Below are positions 57,302 to 64,000 of a DNA stretch of 64,000 nucleotides, piece by piece. Origin of the DNA: Gemmatimonadota bacterium (GTDB lineage: Bacteria > Gemmatimonadota > Gemmatimonadetes > Gemmatimonadales > Gemmatimonadaceae); the NCBI GenBank assembly GCA_027622655.1, contig JAQBYI010000015.1, positions 1 to 64,000 on the forward strand, in the 5' to 3' direction. A program made the translations under genes and the position numbers. The notes beneath the pieces were generated by a model. The model was not told the origin of the DNA. It saw only the letters and a list, made by a program, of their open reading frames with translations, and did no database searches. Numbering within the stretch: position 1 is the stretch's first letter; every line of letters starts with the position of its first letter.

Positions 57302-58132
57302 ATGGGAATTCGCCAATTCAAGCCGGTCACCAAGAGCTCGCGTTTTCGCTCTGTGCCGGACAACGACGTGGTCACCCGGTCGACGCCGGAGAAGTCGCTG
57401 CTCGAGCCGGTCAAGCGGACGGGTGGGCGCGACAATCACGGTCACATCTCAATGCGGCGCCTCGGCGGCGGCCACAAGCGGATGTATCGCGTGATCGACT
57501 TCAAGCGCAACAAGTTCGGCGTACCGGCGACGGTGCGCGAGATCGAGTACGATCCGAACCGCTCGGCGCGCATTGCGCTCGTCGAATATGCGGATGGCGA
57601 GAAGCGCTACATCCTTCACGCGAAGGGTCTCGTGCAGGGCGATCAGGTGGTGTCGGGTCCGGGATCGGATGTTCGGACCGGCAACGCGCTGCCGCTCAAG
57701 GAAATGCCGCTGGGCACGGCGGTACACAACGTGGAGCTGGTGCGTGGCAAGGGCGGCCAGGTCGCGCGCAGTGCCGGCACGAGCGTTCAGGTGGTGGCCA
57801 AGGAAGGCGACTATGTGACGCTCCGCATGCAGTCGACGGAAATGCGCATGGTCCACGGCGAGTGTCTGGCGACGGTCGGCGAAGTCGGCAACTCGGAGCA
57901 TGAACTGCTCTCGTGGGGCAAGGCCGGTCGGATGCGCTGGGAAGGCCGTCGCCCGCGCGTGCGCGGCGAGGTCATGAATCCGGTTGATCACCCGCATGGC
58001 GGCCGTACGCGCGGTGGCCGGAACGTGGTGAGTCCGTGGGGCAAGAAGGAAGGCGTCAAGACGCGTAACAAGAAGAAGCCCTCGCAGCGCCTGATCGTTC
58101 GCGGTCGGAAGCGCGGCAAGGCTTCGAAGTAG
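57302..58132 (+). CDS. rplB: 50S ribosomal protein L2
   Basis: 276 residues. [20 protein letters not shown] near residue 39, and the signature [17 protein letters not shown] near 222 with the conserved His at the peptidyl transferase site. It ends [14 protein letters not shown]. It starts three bases after rplW. Confidence 0.98.
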   Translation: MGIRQFKPVTKSSRFRSVPDNDVVTRSTPEKSLLEPVKRTGGRDNHGHISMRRLGGGHKRMYRVIDFKRNKFGVPATVREIEYDPNRSARIALVEYADGEKRYILHAKGLVQGDQVVSGPGSDVRTGNALPLKEMPLGTAVHNVELVRGKGGQVARSAGTSVQVVAKEGDYVTLRMQSTEMRMVHGECLATVGEVGNSEHELLSWGKAGRMRWEGRRPRVRGEVMNPVDHPHGGRTRGGRNVVSPWGKKEGVKTRNKKKPSQRLIVRGRKRGKASK

Positions 58133-58201
58133 GAATCGAGGAGCACGAGCAACGAACTCCGCGCTCAGAATACCGACCGCAACTCTTTCGGATAACACAC
58201 G

Positions 58202-58573
58202 ATGGCACGTAGCGTAAAAAAAGGCCCATTCGTCCAGGACAGTCTGCGCAAGCGCGTGGACGGGATGAACGCGCGCAGCGAAAAGAAGGTCATGAAGACA
58301 TGGTCGCGGGCGAGCACTGTGCTCCCCGATTTCGTTGGGCACACATTCGCCGTTCACAACGGGAACAAGTTCATCCCGGTCTACGTGACCGAGAACATGG
58401 TCGGTCACAAACTCGGTGAGTTCGCGCCGACCAGAACGTTCCGTGGCCACACGGCGGCGCGCGCAGCGGAGAGCAGGTCTGCGGCTCCTGCCCCTGCGGC
58501 CGCTCCTGGCGCAGCGGCCAAGCCGGCCGCAGCTGCCGCTCCGGCCAAGCCGGCGGCGAAGGGAGGCAGATAG
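58202..58573 (+). CDS. rpsS: 30S ribosomal protein S19 with Ala/Pro-rich tail
   Basis: 123 residues, about 30 longer than usual. The core is standard: [36 protein letters not shown], and [16 protein letters not shown]. From about residue 90 a tail of Ala, Pro and Lys ([20 protein letters not shown]) replaces the normal short end. A 69-bp gap, larger than its neighbours, separates it from rplB; I see no element in it. Confidence 0.96.
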   Translation: MARSVKKGPFVQDSLRKRVDGMNARSEKKVMKTWSRASTVLPDFVGHTFAVHNGNKFIPVYVTENMVGHKLGEFAPTRTFRGHTAARAAESRSAAPAPAAAPGAAAKPAAAAAPAKPAAKGGR

Positions 58574-58576
58574 CCA

Positions 58577-58960
58577 ATGACCGAATCTCGCGCGATCCAG
58601 CGGACGACGCGTCAGTCGCCTTACAAAATGCGCCTCGTGATTGACCAGGTGCGCGGGCAGCGTGTGAACGACGCGCTTGCCCTGCTCAAGTTCAGCAAGA
58701 AGCTCGCGGCCAAGCAGATCGAGAAGGTGCTCAAGAGTGCCGTCGCGAACGCCGAGCAGGCTGCGCGCGGTACCAACACGGCGCTTGACGTCGATGACTT
58801 GGTCATCACGCACGCGATCATCAACGAAGGTCCGAAGCTCAAGCGGTTCATGCCGGCTGCAATGGGCCGCGCAATGGCGATCAAGAAGCGAACGAGCCAC
58901 GTCGAGATCGTCGTGGCCGATGGTGTTACTTCGCGGTCCAAGGGAAGGAAGGGGAGCTAA
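58577..58960 (+). CDS. rplV: 50S ribosomal protein L22
   Basis: 127 residues. RTTRQSPYKMRLVIDQVRG near the N-terminus and the beta-hairpin loop region GPKLKRFMPAAMGRAMAIKK near residue 85, which lines the exit tunnel. It lies in the canonical position after rpsS. Confidence 0.97.
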   Translation: MTESRAIQRTTRQSPYKMRLVIDQVRGQRVNDALALLKFSKKLAAKQIEKVLKSAVANAEQAARGTNTALDVDDLVITHAIINEGPKLKRFMPAAMGRAMAIKKRTSHVEIVVADGVTSRSKGRKGS

Positions 58961-59623
58961 ATGGGACAGAAAACTCATCCGATCGGTTTCCGCCTCGGCA
59001 TCTCGAAGCAGTGGCGCTCGAAGTGGTTTGCGACCAAGAAGGAGTTCCCGGCGCTCCTCAAGGAAGACGAGCTGTTGCGGAAGTACCTGAAAGCCCGTCT
59101 GGCGAGCGCCGCGATCAGCGACATCGTGATCGAGCGGAAGCCCGGCAAGGTGGTCGTGACGATCCACACCGGTCGTCCCGGCGTCGTGATTGGAAAGAAG
59201 GGTGCGAGCGTTGAGGAGCTGAAGAACGAACTCCAGCAGCTCACGGGCAAAGACGTGGGCGTAAACGTCGAAGAGGTCAAGCGTCCGGAGATCGAGGCGC
59301 AGCTCGTCGCCGACAACATCGCTGCGCAGCTCGCGCAACGCATCTCGTTCCGTCGCGCGATGAAGCGCGCGGTGCAGAGCGCCATGCGCATGGGCGCGGG
59401 CGGAATCAAAGTGAAGTGCGGTGGCCGTCTTGGTGGCGCTGAAATCGCGCGCGTCGAGGGCTACCACGAGGGACGGGTGCCGCTTCACACGCTCCGCGCC
59501 GACATCGACTACGCCACGAGCACGGCAAAGACGACGTTCGGCACGATTGGCGTGAAGGTCTGGATCTTCAAGGGTGAGGTCGTCGAGGCCCGGCGCGGCA
59601 AGACGTACTCCACGGATCAGTAG
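58961..59623 (+). CDS. rpsC: 30S ribosomal protein S3
   Basis: 220 residues. [20 protein letters not shown] is the standard N-terminus. A KH domain with [19 protein letters not shown] lies near residue 67, and the C-terminal domain has [20 protein letters not shown] near 146. It starts directly after the rplV stop. S3 forms part of the mRNA entry site. Confidence 0.98.
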   Translation: MGQKTHPIGFRLGISKQWRSKWFATKKEFPALLKEDELLRKYLKARLASAAISDIVIERKPGKVVVTIHTGRPGVVIGKKGASVEELKNELQQLTGKDVGVNVEEVKRPEIEAQLVADNIAAQLAQRISFRRAMKRAVQSAMRMGAGGIKVKCGGRLGGAEIARVEGYHEGRVPLHTLRADIDYATSTAKTTFGTIGVKVWIFKGEVVEARRGKTYSTDQ

Positions 59624-59699
59624 AGGCAGACAGGGAGAAGGGAGAGACAGGAGCTCGCGCGAGACCGATTGAATTCATCACCATCAGACTTACTGATCA

Positions 59700-60122
59700 A
59701 TGCTGTCACCGAAACGCGTAAAATTCCGAAAAATGTTCAAGGGTCGCATGAAGGGCACTGCGACCCGGGGCAGCGAAGTGTCGTTCGGCCATTACGGCCT
59801 CCAGGCGCTGGAACCCGGCTGGGTGACCGCGCGGCAGATCGAGGCCGCCCGTGTTGCGCTGACGCGCCACATCAAGCGTGGCGGCAAAGTCTGGATTCGT
59901 GTGTTCCCGGACAAGCCGATCACCAAGAAGCCGGCCGAGACCCGCATGGGCAAGGGAAAGGGGTCGCCGGAGCTTTGGGTGGCCGTTGTGAAGCCGGGTC
60001 GCGTGATGTTCGAGATTGAGGGTGTCGCGAAGGAGCTTGCCAAGAAGGCCTTGGGCCTGGCGGCGGCGAAGATCGGCATCCGAACGAAGTTCGTGGCGCG
60101 CGAGGAGGCGCACACCGAATGA
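59700..60122 (+). CDS. rplP: 50S ribosomal protein L16
   Basis: 140 residues. [19 protein letters not shown] starts the protein. [18 protein letters not shown] lies near residue 60 and the signature [19 protein letters not shown] near 80. The purine-rich 76-bp gap after rpsC holds no gene. Its stop overlaps the rpmC start (ATGA). Confidence 0.97.
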   Translation: MLSPKRVKFRKMFKGRMKGTATRGSEVSFGHYGLQALEPGWVTARQIEAARVALTRHIKRGGKVWIRVFPDKPITKKPAETRMGKGKGSPELWVAVVKPGRVMFEIEGVAKELAKKALGLAAAKIGIRTKFVAREEAHTE

Positions 60123-60352
60123 ACGCAACACAGATGCGCGAAATGACGCCGTCCGAGATATCGACGCGGATCGACGAATTGGAACGAGAGCGTTTCAACC
60201 TGCGGTTTCGCGGCGGCACGCAGCCGCTCGATGATCCGCTCCGGTTGAGAGTGATTCGGCGCGAACTGGCACGGCTCAAGACCGTACTGCGTGAGAGCGC
60301 GGACGCGTCAACTGGAGCGTCCGCGGGCGCTGCCCGCACGGGAGGGAAGTAA
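60119..60352 (+). CDS. rpmC: 50S ribosomal protein L29
   Basis: 77 residues. The helical core runs from [20 protein letters not shown], and LNRF-type text appears as [19 protein letters not shown]. The end ([15 protein letters not shown]) is a short, low-complexity tail. The ATG overlaps the rplP stop. Confidence 0.95.
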   Translation: MNATQMREMTPSEISTRIDELERERFNLRFRGGTQPLDDPLRLRVIRRELARLKTVLRESADASTGASAGAARTGGK

Positions 60353-60355
60353 CCG

Positions 60356-60646
60356 ATGGCTGAGACAACGAGCGGGACGTCATCAGGCCGGGTCGAGCGC
60401 CATGCGCGCAAGGGGCGGACCGGGGTCGTCATCAGCGACAAGATGCAGAAGACGGTAGTGGTCGAGATTGAGCGGCGTGTGCCGCACCCGTTGTACGGGA
60501 AGATGATCACGCGCACGACGCGCCTTAAGGCGCACGACGAAGAGAACGCGGCGAAAACCGGCGACACGGTGAGGGTGATGGAGACCCGTCCGATGTCGAA
60601 GGACAAGCGCTGGCGCGTCGTCGAGATCGTTGAGCGCGCGAAGTAG
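60356..60646 (+). CDS. rpsQ: 30S ribosomal protein S17
   Basis: 96 residues with a roughly 16-residue Thr/Ser/Gly-rich N-terminal extension ([17 protein letters not shown]). The OB-fold core follows: [38 protein letters not shown] and the signature [19 protein letters not shown]. Confidence 0.96.
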   Translation: MAETTSGTSSGRVERHARKGRTGVVISDKMQKTVVVEIERRVPHPLYGKMITRTTRLKAHDEENAAKTGDTVRVMETRPMSKDKRWRVVEIVERAK

Positions 60647-60663
60647 GACGACAGGAGACATCG

Positions 60664-61032
60664 ATGATTCAGCAGGAATCAGTGGTTCGGGTGGCGGACA
60701 ACAGCGGCGCCAAGCGCGCGCTGGTGATCCGCGTGCTCGGCGGGACGCGCCGACGATACGCTCGGCTCGGTGACGTTGTAATCGTCGCCGTGAAGGACGC
60801 CCTTCCCAACGGTACGGTGAAGAAGTCCGAGGTGGCGCGCGCCGTGGTGGTGCGCACCGTCAAGGAAACGCGCCGCAAGGACGGGAGTTACATCCGATTC
60901 GACGAAAACGCCGTGGTCATCATTAATGAAACGGGTGAACCTCGCGCGACACGCATTTTCGGGCCCGTTGCCCGCGAGCTGCGTGAAAAGAAATACATGA
61001 AGATCGTCTCGCTGGCGCCGGAGGTCATCTAG
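60664..61032 (+). CDS. rplN: 50S ribosomal protein L14
   Basis: 122 residues, exactly the usual length. [20 protein letters not shown] begins the protein and the signature [19 protein letters not shown] lies near residue 59. An ACAGGAG ribosome binding site precedes the ATG. Confidence 0.98.
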   Translation: MIQQESVVRVADNSGAKRALVIRVLGGTRRRYARLGDVVIVAVKDALPNGTVKKSEVARAVVVRTVKETRRKDGSYIRFDENAVVIINETGEPRATRIFGPVARELREKKYMKIVSLAPEVI

Positions 61033-61033
61033 C

Positions 61034-61441
61034 ATGCGCATTCTGACTCATCGCAAGACCAGAGGCGAGCGCGCTCGCAAACGTCATGCGATCAATGCCG
61101 AGCGCACGCCGATTCATGTCGCCAAGGGCGACACGGTTCGTGTAGTGCGCGGTGACGACAAGGGGAAGGAAGGGAAGATTCTTCGCGTGTACCTGAAGAC
61201 CGGTCGCGTGACGATCGAAGGCGTGAACATCGTGAAGAAGCACAGGAAGGCGCGCAAGGCGGAGGAGCAGTCCCAGATCATGGAGATGCCGGCTCCGATG
61301 CATGCGTCGAACGTGATGCTGCTCGACCCCAAGTCGGGCAAGCCAGCGAGAGTGCGGACGCGCGTGGATACAGATGGCACCAAGGAGCGGATCAGCGCCA
61401 AGTCCGGCGATGCGATTCCTCGTCCGGTAGCGAGGCGCTAG
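61034..61441 (+). CDS. rplX: 50S ribosomal protein L24
   Basis: 135 residues. The KOW motif region IHVAKGDTVRVVRGDDKGKE lies near residue 27, followed by VYLKTGRVTIEGVNIVKKH. The N-terminal extension of about 20 residues is rich in Arg and Lys. It starts one base after the rplN stop. Confidence 0.95.
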   Translation: MRILTHRKTRGERARKRHAINAERTPIHVAKGDTVRVVRGDDKGKEGKILRVYLKTGRVTIEGVNIVKKHRKARKAEEQSQIMEMPAPMHASNVMLLDPKSGKPARVRTRVDTDGTKERISAKSGDAIPRPVARR

Positions 61442-61521
61442 AACGAAACCGAACGGCAGGCACGCGAAACTCGCGCGCACGCCGCAAGCAAGAGCCCAGG
61501 CACGAGCACAGGAACTGAGCG

Positions 61522-62283
61522 ATGGCCAAACAGAAGCAGCACGACAAGACAACCGACAAGAAGCCTGACAAGAAGGCGGAGAAGAAAGCGGAGAAGAAGC
61601 CCGCGCCGCCCAGGCAGGAGAAGAAGCCGAAGGCCGGCAAGGAAAAGAAGACGGCTGATGCTCCGCGTGAACACGCTGGCGTCGGGCTGCCGGTTCCTGA
61701 GGCACGCCTTCGTGTGCACTACCGGAAGGTGGTACGTCCAGCGCTTTCCAAGCAGTTCAATCTTGGAAACCCTCATGAGATCCCGACGCTCGAGAAGATC
61801 GTGCTGAACGTCGGCTTGTCCGAGGCGATCAAGCAGCCAAAGCTGCTCGACTCGGTGGTGGAAGAGCTCGGCATCATTACCGGACAGCGTCCGGTCCGAA
61901 AGAAGGCGAAGCAGTCAATCGCCAACTTCGGCCTTCGACAGGGTCAGGAGATCGGCGTGGCGGTGACGCTGCGTGGCGCGCGGATGTGGGAGTTTCTCGA
62001 CCGATTCATTTCAGTGACTGTGCCGCGAATTCGCGATTTTCGGGGGCTGTCGACCCGTTCGTTCGACGGTCGCGGCAACTACAGCATCGGCGTCAAGGAA
62101 CAGATGATCTTCCCGGAGATCAACTACGATCAAGTAGAACAGATCCACGGTATGGACATCACGTTCGTGACGTCCGCGCCGAAGGATGATCAGGCGCTCG
62201 CGTTGCTACGCGAACTCGGCATGCCGTTTCGCGGTGATGACAAACCGATTGTGGTGCAGGACTTCGAGCCGCAGCAGGCGTAG
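61522..62283 (+). CDS. rplE: 50S ribosomal protein L5 with Lys-rich N-terminal extension
   Basis: 253 residues, whereas L5 is usually about 180. Residues 1-57 are nearly all Lys, Glu, Ala, Asp and Pro (for example [18 protein letters not shown]). The normal core begins near [17 protein letters not shown]. Core motifs are [18 protein letters not shown] and [19 protein letters not shown]. The ATG at 61522 is the only good start with a GAG-type site before it, and no in-frame ATG lies just before the core. The 80-bp gap before it is free of genes. Confidence 0.95.
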   Translation: MAKQKQHDKTTDKKPDKKAEKKAEKKPAPPRQEKKPKAGKEKKTADAPREHAGVGLPVPEARLRVHYRKVVRPALSKQFNLGNPHEIPTLEKIVLNVGLSEAIKQPKLLDSVVEELGIITGQRPVRKKAKQSIANFGLRQGQEIGVAVTLRGARMWEFLDRFISVTVPRIRDFRGLSTRSFDGRGNYSIGVKEQMIFPEINYDQVEQIHGMDITFVTSAPKDDQALALLRELGMPFRGDDKPIVVQDFEPQQA

Positions 62284-62341
62284 GGCACGACCCGGTACGG
62301 AAGCGAGTCAGGACAAGAGCGAAACCAACCAGAGAGTAACG

Positions 62342-62647
62342 ATGGCCAAGAAGAGCAGCATCGAAAAAAACGAACGGCGCAAGAAGCTGGCGGCGCAGTA
62401 CGGCGCCAAGCGAAAGGCGCTCAAGGCGATTGTCCGCAAGCCGTCATCGACGATCGAAGAGCGAATGGCTGCGCAGGTTGCGCTGGCGAAGCTGCCCCGC
62501 AACTCGGCTCCGGTGCGCATTCGGCATCGATGCTCCATGACAGGACGGTCGCGTGGCAACGTACGCGAGTTCGGACTGTCGCGTATCGCGTTTCGTGAGA
62601 TGGCGCTTCAAGGCTTGATACCGGGCGTCCGCAAAGCCAGCTGGTAA
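62342..62647 (+). CDS. rpsN: 30S ribosomal protein S14
   Basis: 101 residues, the long zinc-free form: only one Cys lies in the signature region ([12 protein letters not shown]), where the zinc form has CxxC pairs. It ends [15 protein letters not shown]. The upstream part of a longer open frame shadows rplE. Confidence 0.96.
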   Translation: MAKKSSIEKNERRKKLAAQYGAKRKALKAIVRKPSSTIEERMAAQVALAKLPRNSAPVRIRHRCSMTGRSRGNVREFGLSRIAFREMALQGLIPGVRKASW

Positions 62648-62718
62648 GAAGGCAGATTTCAACACCCATTTTCCTAGAAGTCCGGGCGATCCGGAAACCA
62701 TAGGAGCGAGAGTTACTG

Positions 62719-63120
62719 ATGAGCATGACCGACCCTGTAGCCGACATGTTGACGCGCATCCGCAATGCCTGCGGATCGAAGCACCGTCGCGTTGACATTC
62801 CGGCGTCAAAACTGAAACTCGAAATCGCGCGCCTGCTGAAGGACAACAACTTCATCACGGACTTCCGCACGGTGACGAACGAGAAAGGCCGAGACACGCT
62901 TCGCGTGGTGCTGAAGTACGCGCACGGCGGCCACTCCGTCATTCGCGAGCTGAAGCGCGTGTCGAGTCCGGGGCTGCGAAAGTACGTCGCGGCTTCCGAG
63001 ATCCCGCATGTGCGTAACGGCCTTGGCGTCGCGATTCTTTCCACGTCCCGCGGCTTGATGACGGGTCGCGAAGCTCGTCAAAACGGCACGGGCGGCGAGT
63101 TGCTCGCCGTGATCTGGTAG
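62719..63120 (+). CDS. rpsH: 30S ribosomal protein S8
   Basis: 133 residues. MTDPVADMLTRIRNACGSKH, then the C-terminal signature GLGVAILSTSRGLMTGREA. In E. coli S8 represses the spc operon. The ATG at 62719 or the one at 62725 may be used. A 71-bp gap precedes it. Confidence 0.97.
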   Translation: MSMTDPVADMLTRIRNACGSKHRRVDIPASKLKLEIARLLKDNNFITDFRTVTNEKGRDTLRVVLKYAHGGHSVIRELKRVSSPGLRKYVAASEIPHVRNGLGVAILSTSRGLMTGREARQNGTGGELLAVIW

Positions 63121-63132
63121 GGGGACGTACAC

Positions 63133-63672
63133 ATGTCACGAATTGGAAAGCTTCCGATCAGCATCCCGAAAGGGGTGACGGTCACCATCAACGGCCAGAA
63201 AGTGTCGGTGAAGGGACCGAAGGGAGAACTGCATCGCGTGGTGCACACGGACATCGGCGTGAAGCTCGACGGCGAAACGCTCACGGTATCGCGCCCGTCC
63301 GAGGAACCGGTTCACAAGTCGCTGCACGGACTGACGCGCACGCTGGTGGCCAACATGGTCGAAGGCGTGACGAAGGGATATTCCAAGCAGCTTGAGATCA
63401 CGGGCGTTGGCTACAAGGCGGAGCCGAAGCCGTACGGTCTGATTCTCTCGCTCGGATTTTCGCATCAGATCGAGTACAAGGCGCCGGCTGGCATCAAGCT
63501 GACGGCGCCGCAGCCCACGCAGGTCACGATCGAAGGCGTGGACAAGGAAATGGTCGGCCAGGTAGCGGCGGAGATTCGTTTGCTGCGCCCACCCGAGCCG
63601 TACAAGGGGAAGGGAATCAAGTATGCCGGCGAGGTCGTTCGTCGGAAGGCCGGAAAGGCGGGAGCCAAGTAA
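63133..63672 (+). CDS. rplF: 50S ribosomal protein L6
   Basis: 179 residues. [20 protein letters not shown] begins the protein, and the L6 signature [19 protein letters not shown] lies near residue 153. A GGGGACG sequence precedes the ATG. The TAA shares two bases with the rplR ATG (TAATG). Confidence 0.98.
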   Translation: MSRIGKLPISIPKGVTVTINGQKVSVKGPKGELHRVVHTDIGVKLDGETLTVSRPSEEPVHKSLHGLTRTLVANMVEGVTKGYSKQLEITGVGYKAEPKPYGLILSLGFSHQIEYKAPAGIKLTAPQPTQVTIEGVDKEMVGQVAAEIRLLRPPEPYKGKGIKYAGEVVRRKAGKAGAK

Positions 63673-64000
63673 TGCCAGGAATGCGAGTACCAAAGACGCG
63701 CGCGGGACTGCGCCAGCGTCGGCACGTACGTGTGCGGGCGAAGGTGGCGGGCACGGCCGAACGGCCGCGCCTCGCGGTGTTCCGCTCCGACAAACACATC
63801 TACGCGCAGATCATCGACGATGCGGCGCGCCGCACGCTGCTGACCGTTTCCGATTCCGGACAGACCGGAAAGAAGTCGGAAAAGTCTGTGGCGGTGGGCA
63901 AGCTCGTCGCCGAGAAGGCAAAGGCTGCGGGAATCACCAAGGTGGTGTTCGACCGTGGCGGTTATCGATATCATGGCCGCGTGAAGGCAGTGGCCGACGG
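63672..64000 (+). CDS. rplR: 50S ribosomal protein L18, cut by window edge
   Basis: The first 109 residues are visible. [20 protein letters not shown], then [20 protein letters not shown] near residue 37 and [19 protein letters not shown] at the edge, which is close to the normal C-terminus of L18 (about 120 residues). L18 binds 5S rRNA together with L5. Confidence 0.97.
   Translation, partial: MPGMRVPKTRAGLRQRRHVRVRAKVAGTAERPRLAVFRSDKHIYAQIIDDAARRTLLTVSDSGQTGKKSEKSVAVGKLVAEKAKAAGITKVVFDRGGYRYHGRVKAVAD

Noticed and set aside
57449-59488. Minus-strand open frame of 679 codons across rplB to rpsC
   Set aside because: It crosses four confident ribosomal protein genes and their gaps; its composition is typical of an antisense frame.

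Overview
The window is 64 kb of high-GC bacterial chromosome, densely packed with housekeeping genes and holding no phage, insertion sequence, integrase or CRISPR array that I can see. The best guess for the source is Gemmatimonadota. The reasons are the high GC, the very large serine/threonine kinase-TPR fusion, the RpoB that begins MIKQISFGK, and a non-canonical EF-Tu switch I. This assignment is an inference from protein style, not a database result.

Positions 1-14.1 kb hold short operons on both strands. On the minus strand these are a TPR lipoprotein-like gene, a GAF gene and ligA (cut by the left edge), then enoyl-CoA hydratase, recF, a DUF721/DciA gene and gyrB. On the plus strand they are pyrimidine-nucleoside phosphorylase, then mtnA, glpK, a YfiM-like gene, a CcmF-like gene and a zinc-ribbon peptide. 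Positions 14.1-19.7 kb (minus) hold a five-gene, fully overlapping operon: TPR protein, membrane-anchored transglutaminase, ABC ATPase, ABC permease and GNAT acetyltransferase. Positions 19.8-29.2 kb (plus) hold uvrA, sdaAB, sdaAA, a YbjN-like gene, pspA, an AI-2E family transporter, a degenerate and apparently frameshifted ABC ATPase, and cysS.

From 29.3 kb to the right edge everything is on the plus strand and is mostly transcription and translation machinery. It starts with four tRNAs (Thr, Tyr, Gly, Thr), rpmG, secE, nusG, rplKAJL and rpoBC with an intrinsic terminator. An HI0933-type flavoprotein, an MFS transporter and a PlsB-like acyltransferase follow. The str genes rpsL and rpsG end in a strong terminator. 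A 1053-residue kinase-TPR gene then separates them from fusA and tuf. The S10/spc cluster runs from rpsJ to rplR (cut by the right edge) in canonical order.

The most unusual observations are these: EF-Tu has a rewritten switch I; a sensor kinase gene sits inside the str cluster; the transglutaminase/ABC/GNAT operon is of unknown function; an ABC ATPase homologue has lost all its catalytic motifs; ribosomal proteins L4, S19 and L5 carry charged or alanine-rich extensions; and in-frame 12-bp minisatellites occur in three separate genes (ligA, the TPR gene and rplD). Start codons often overlap the preceding stop (ATGA, GTGA, TGATG, TAATG), so translational coupling is common.
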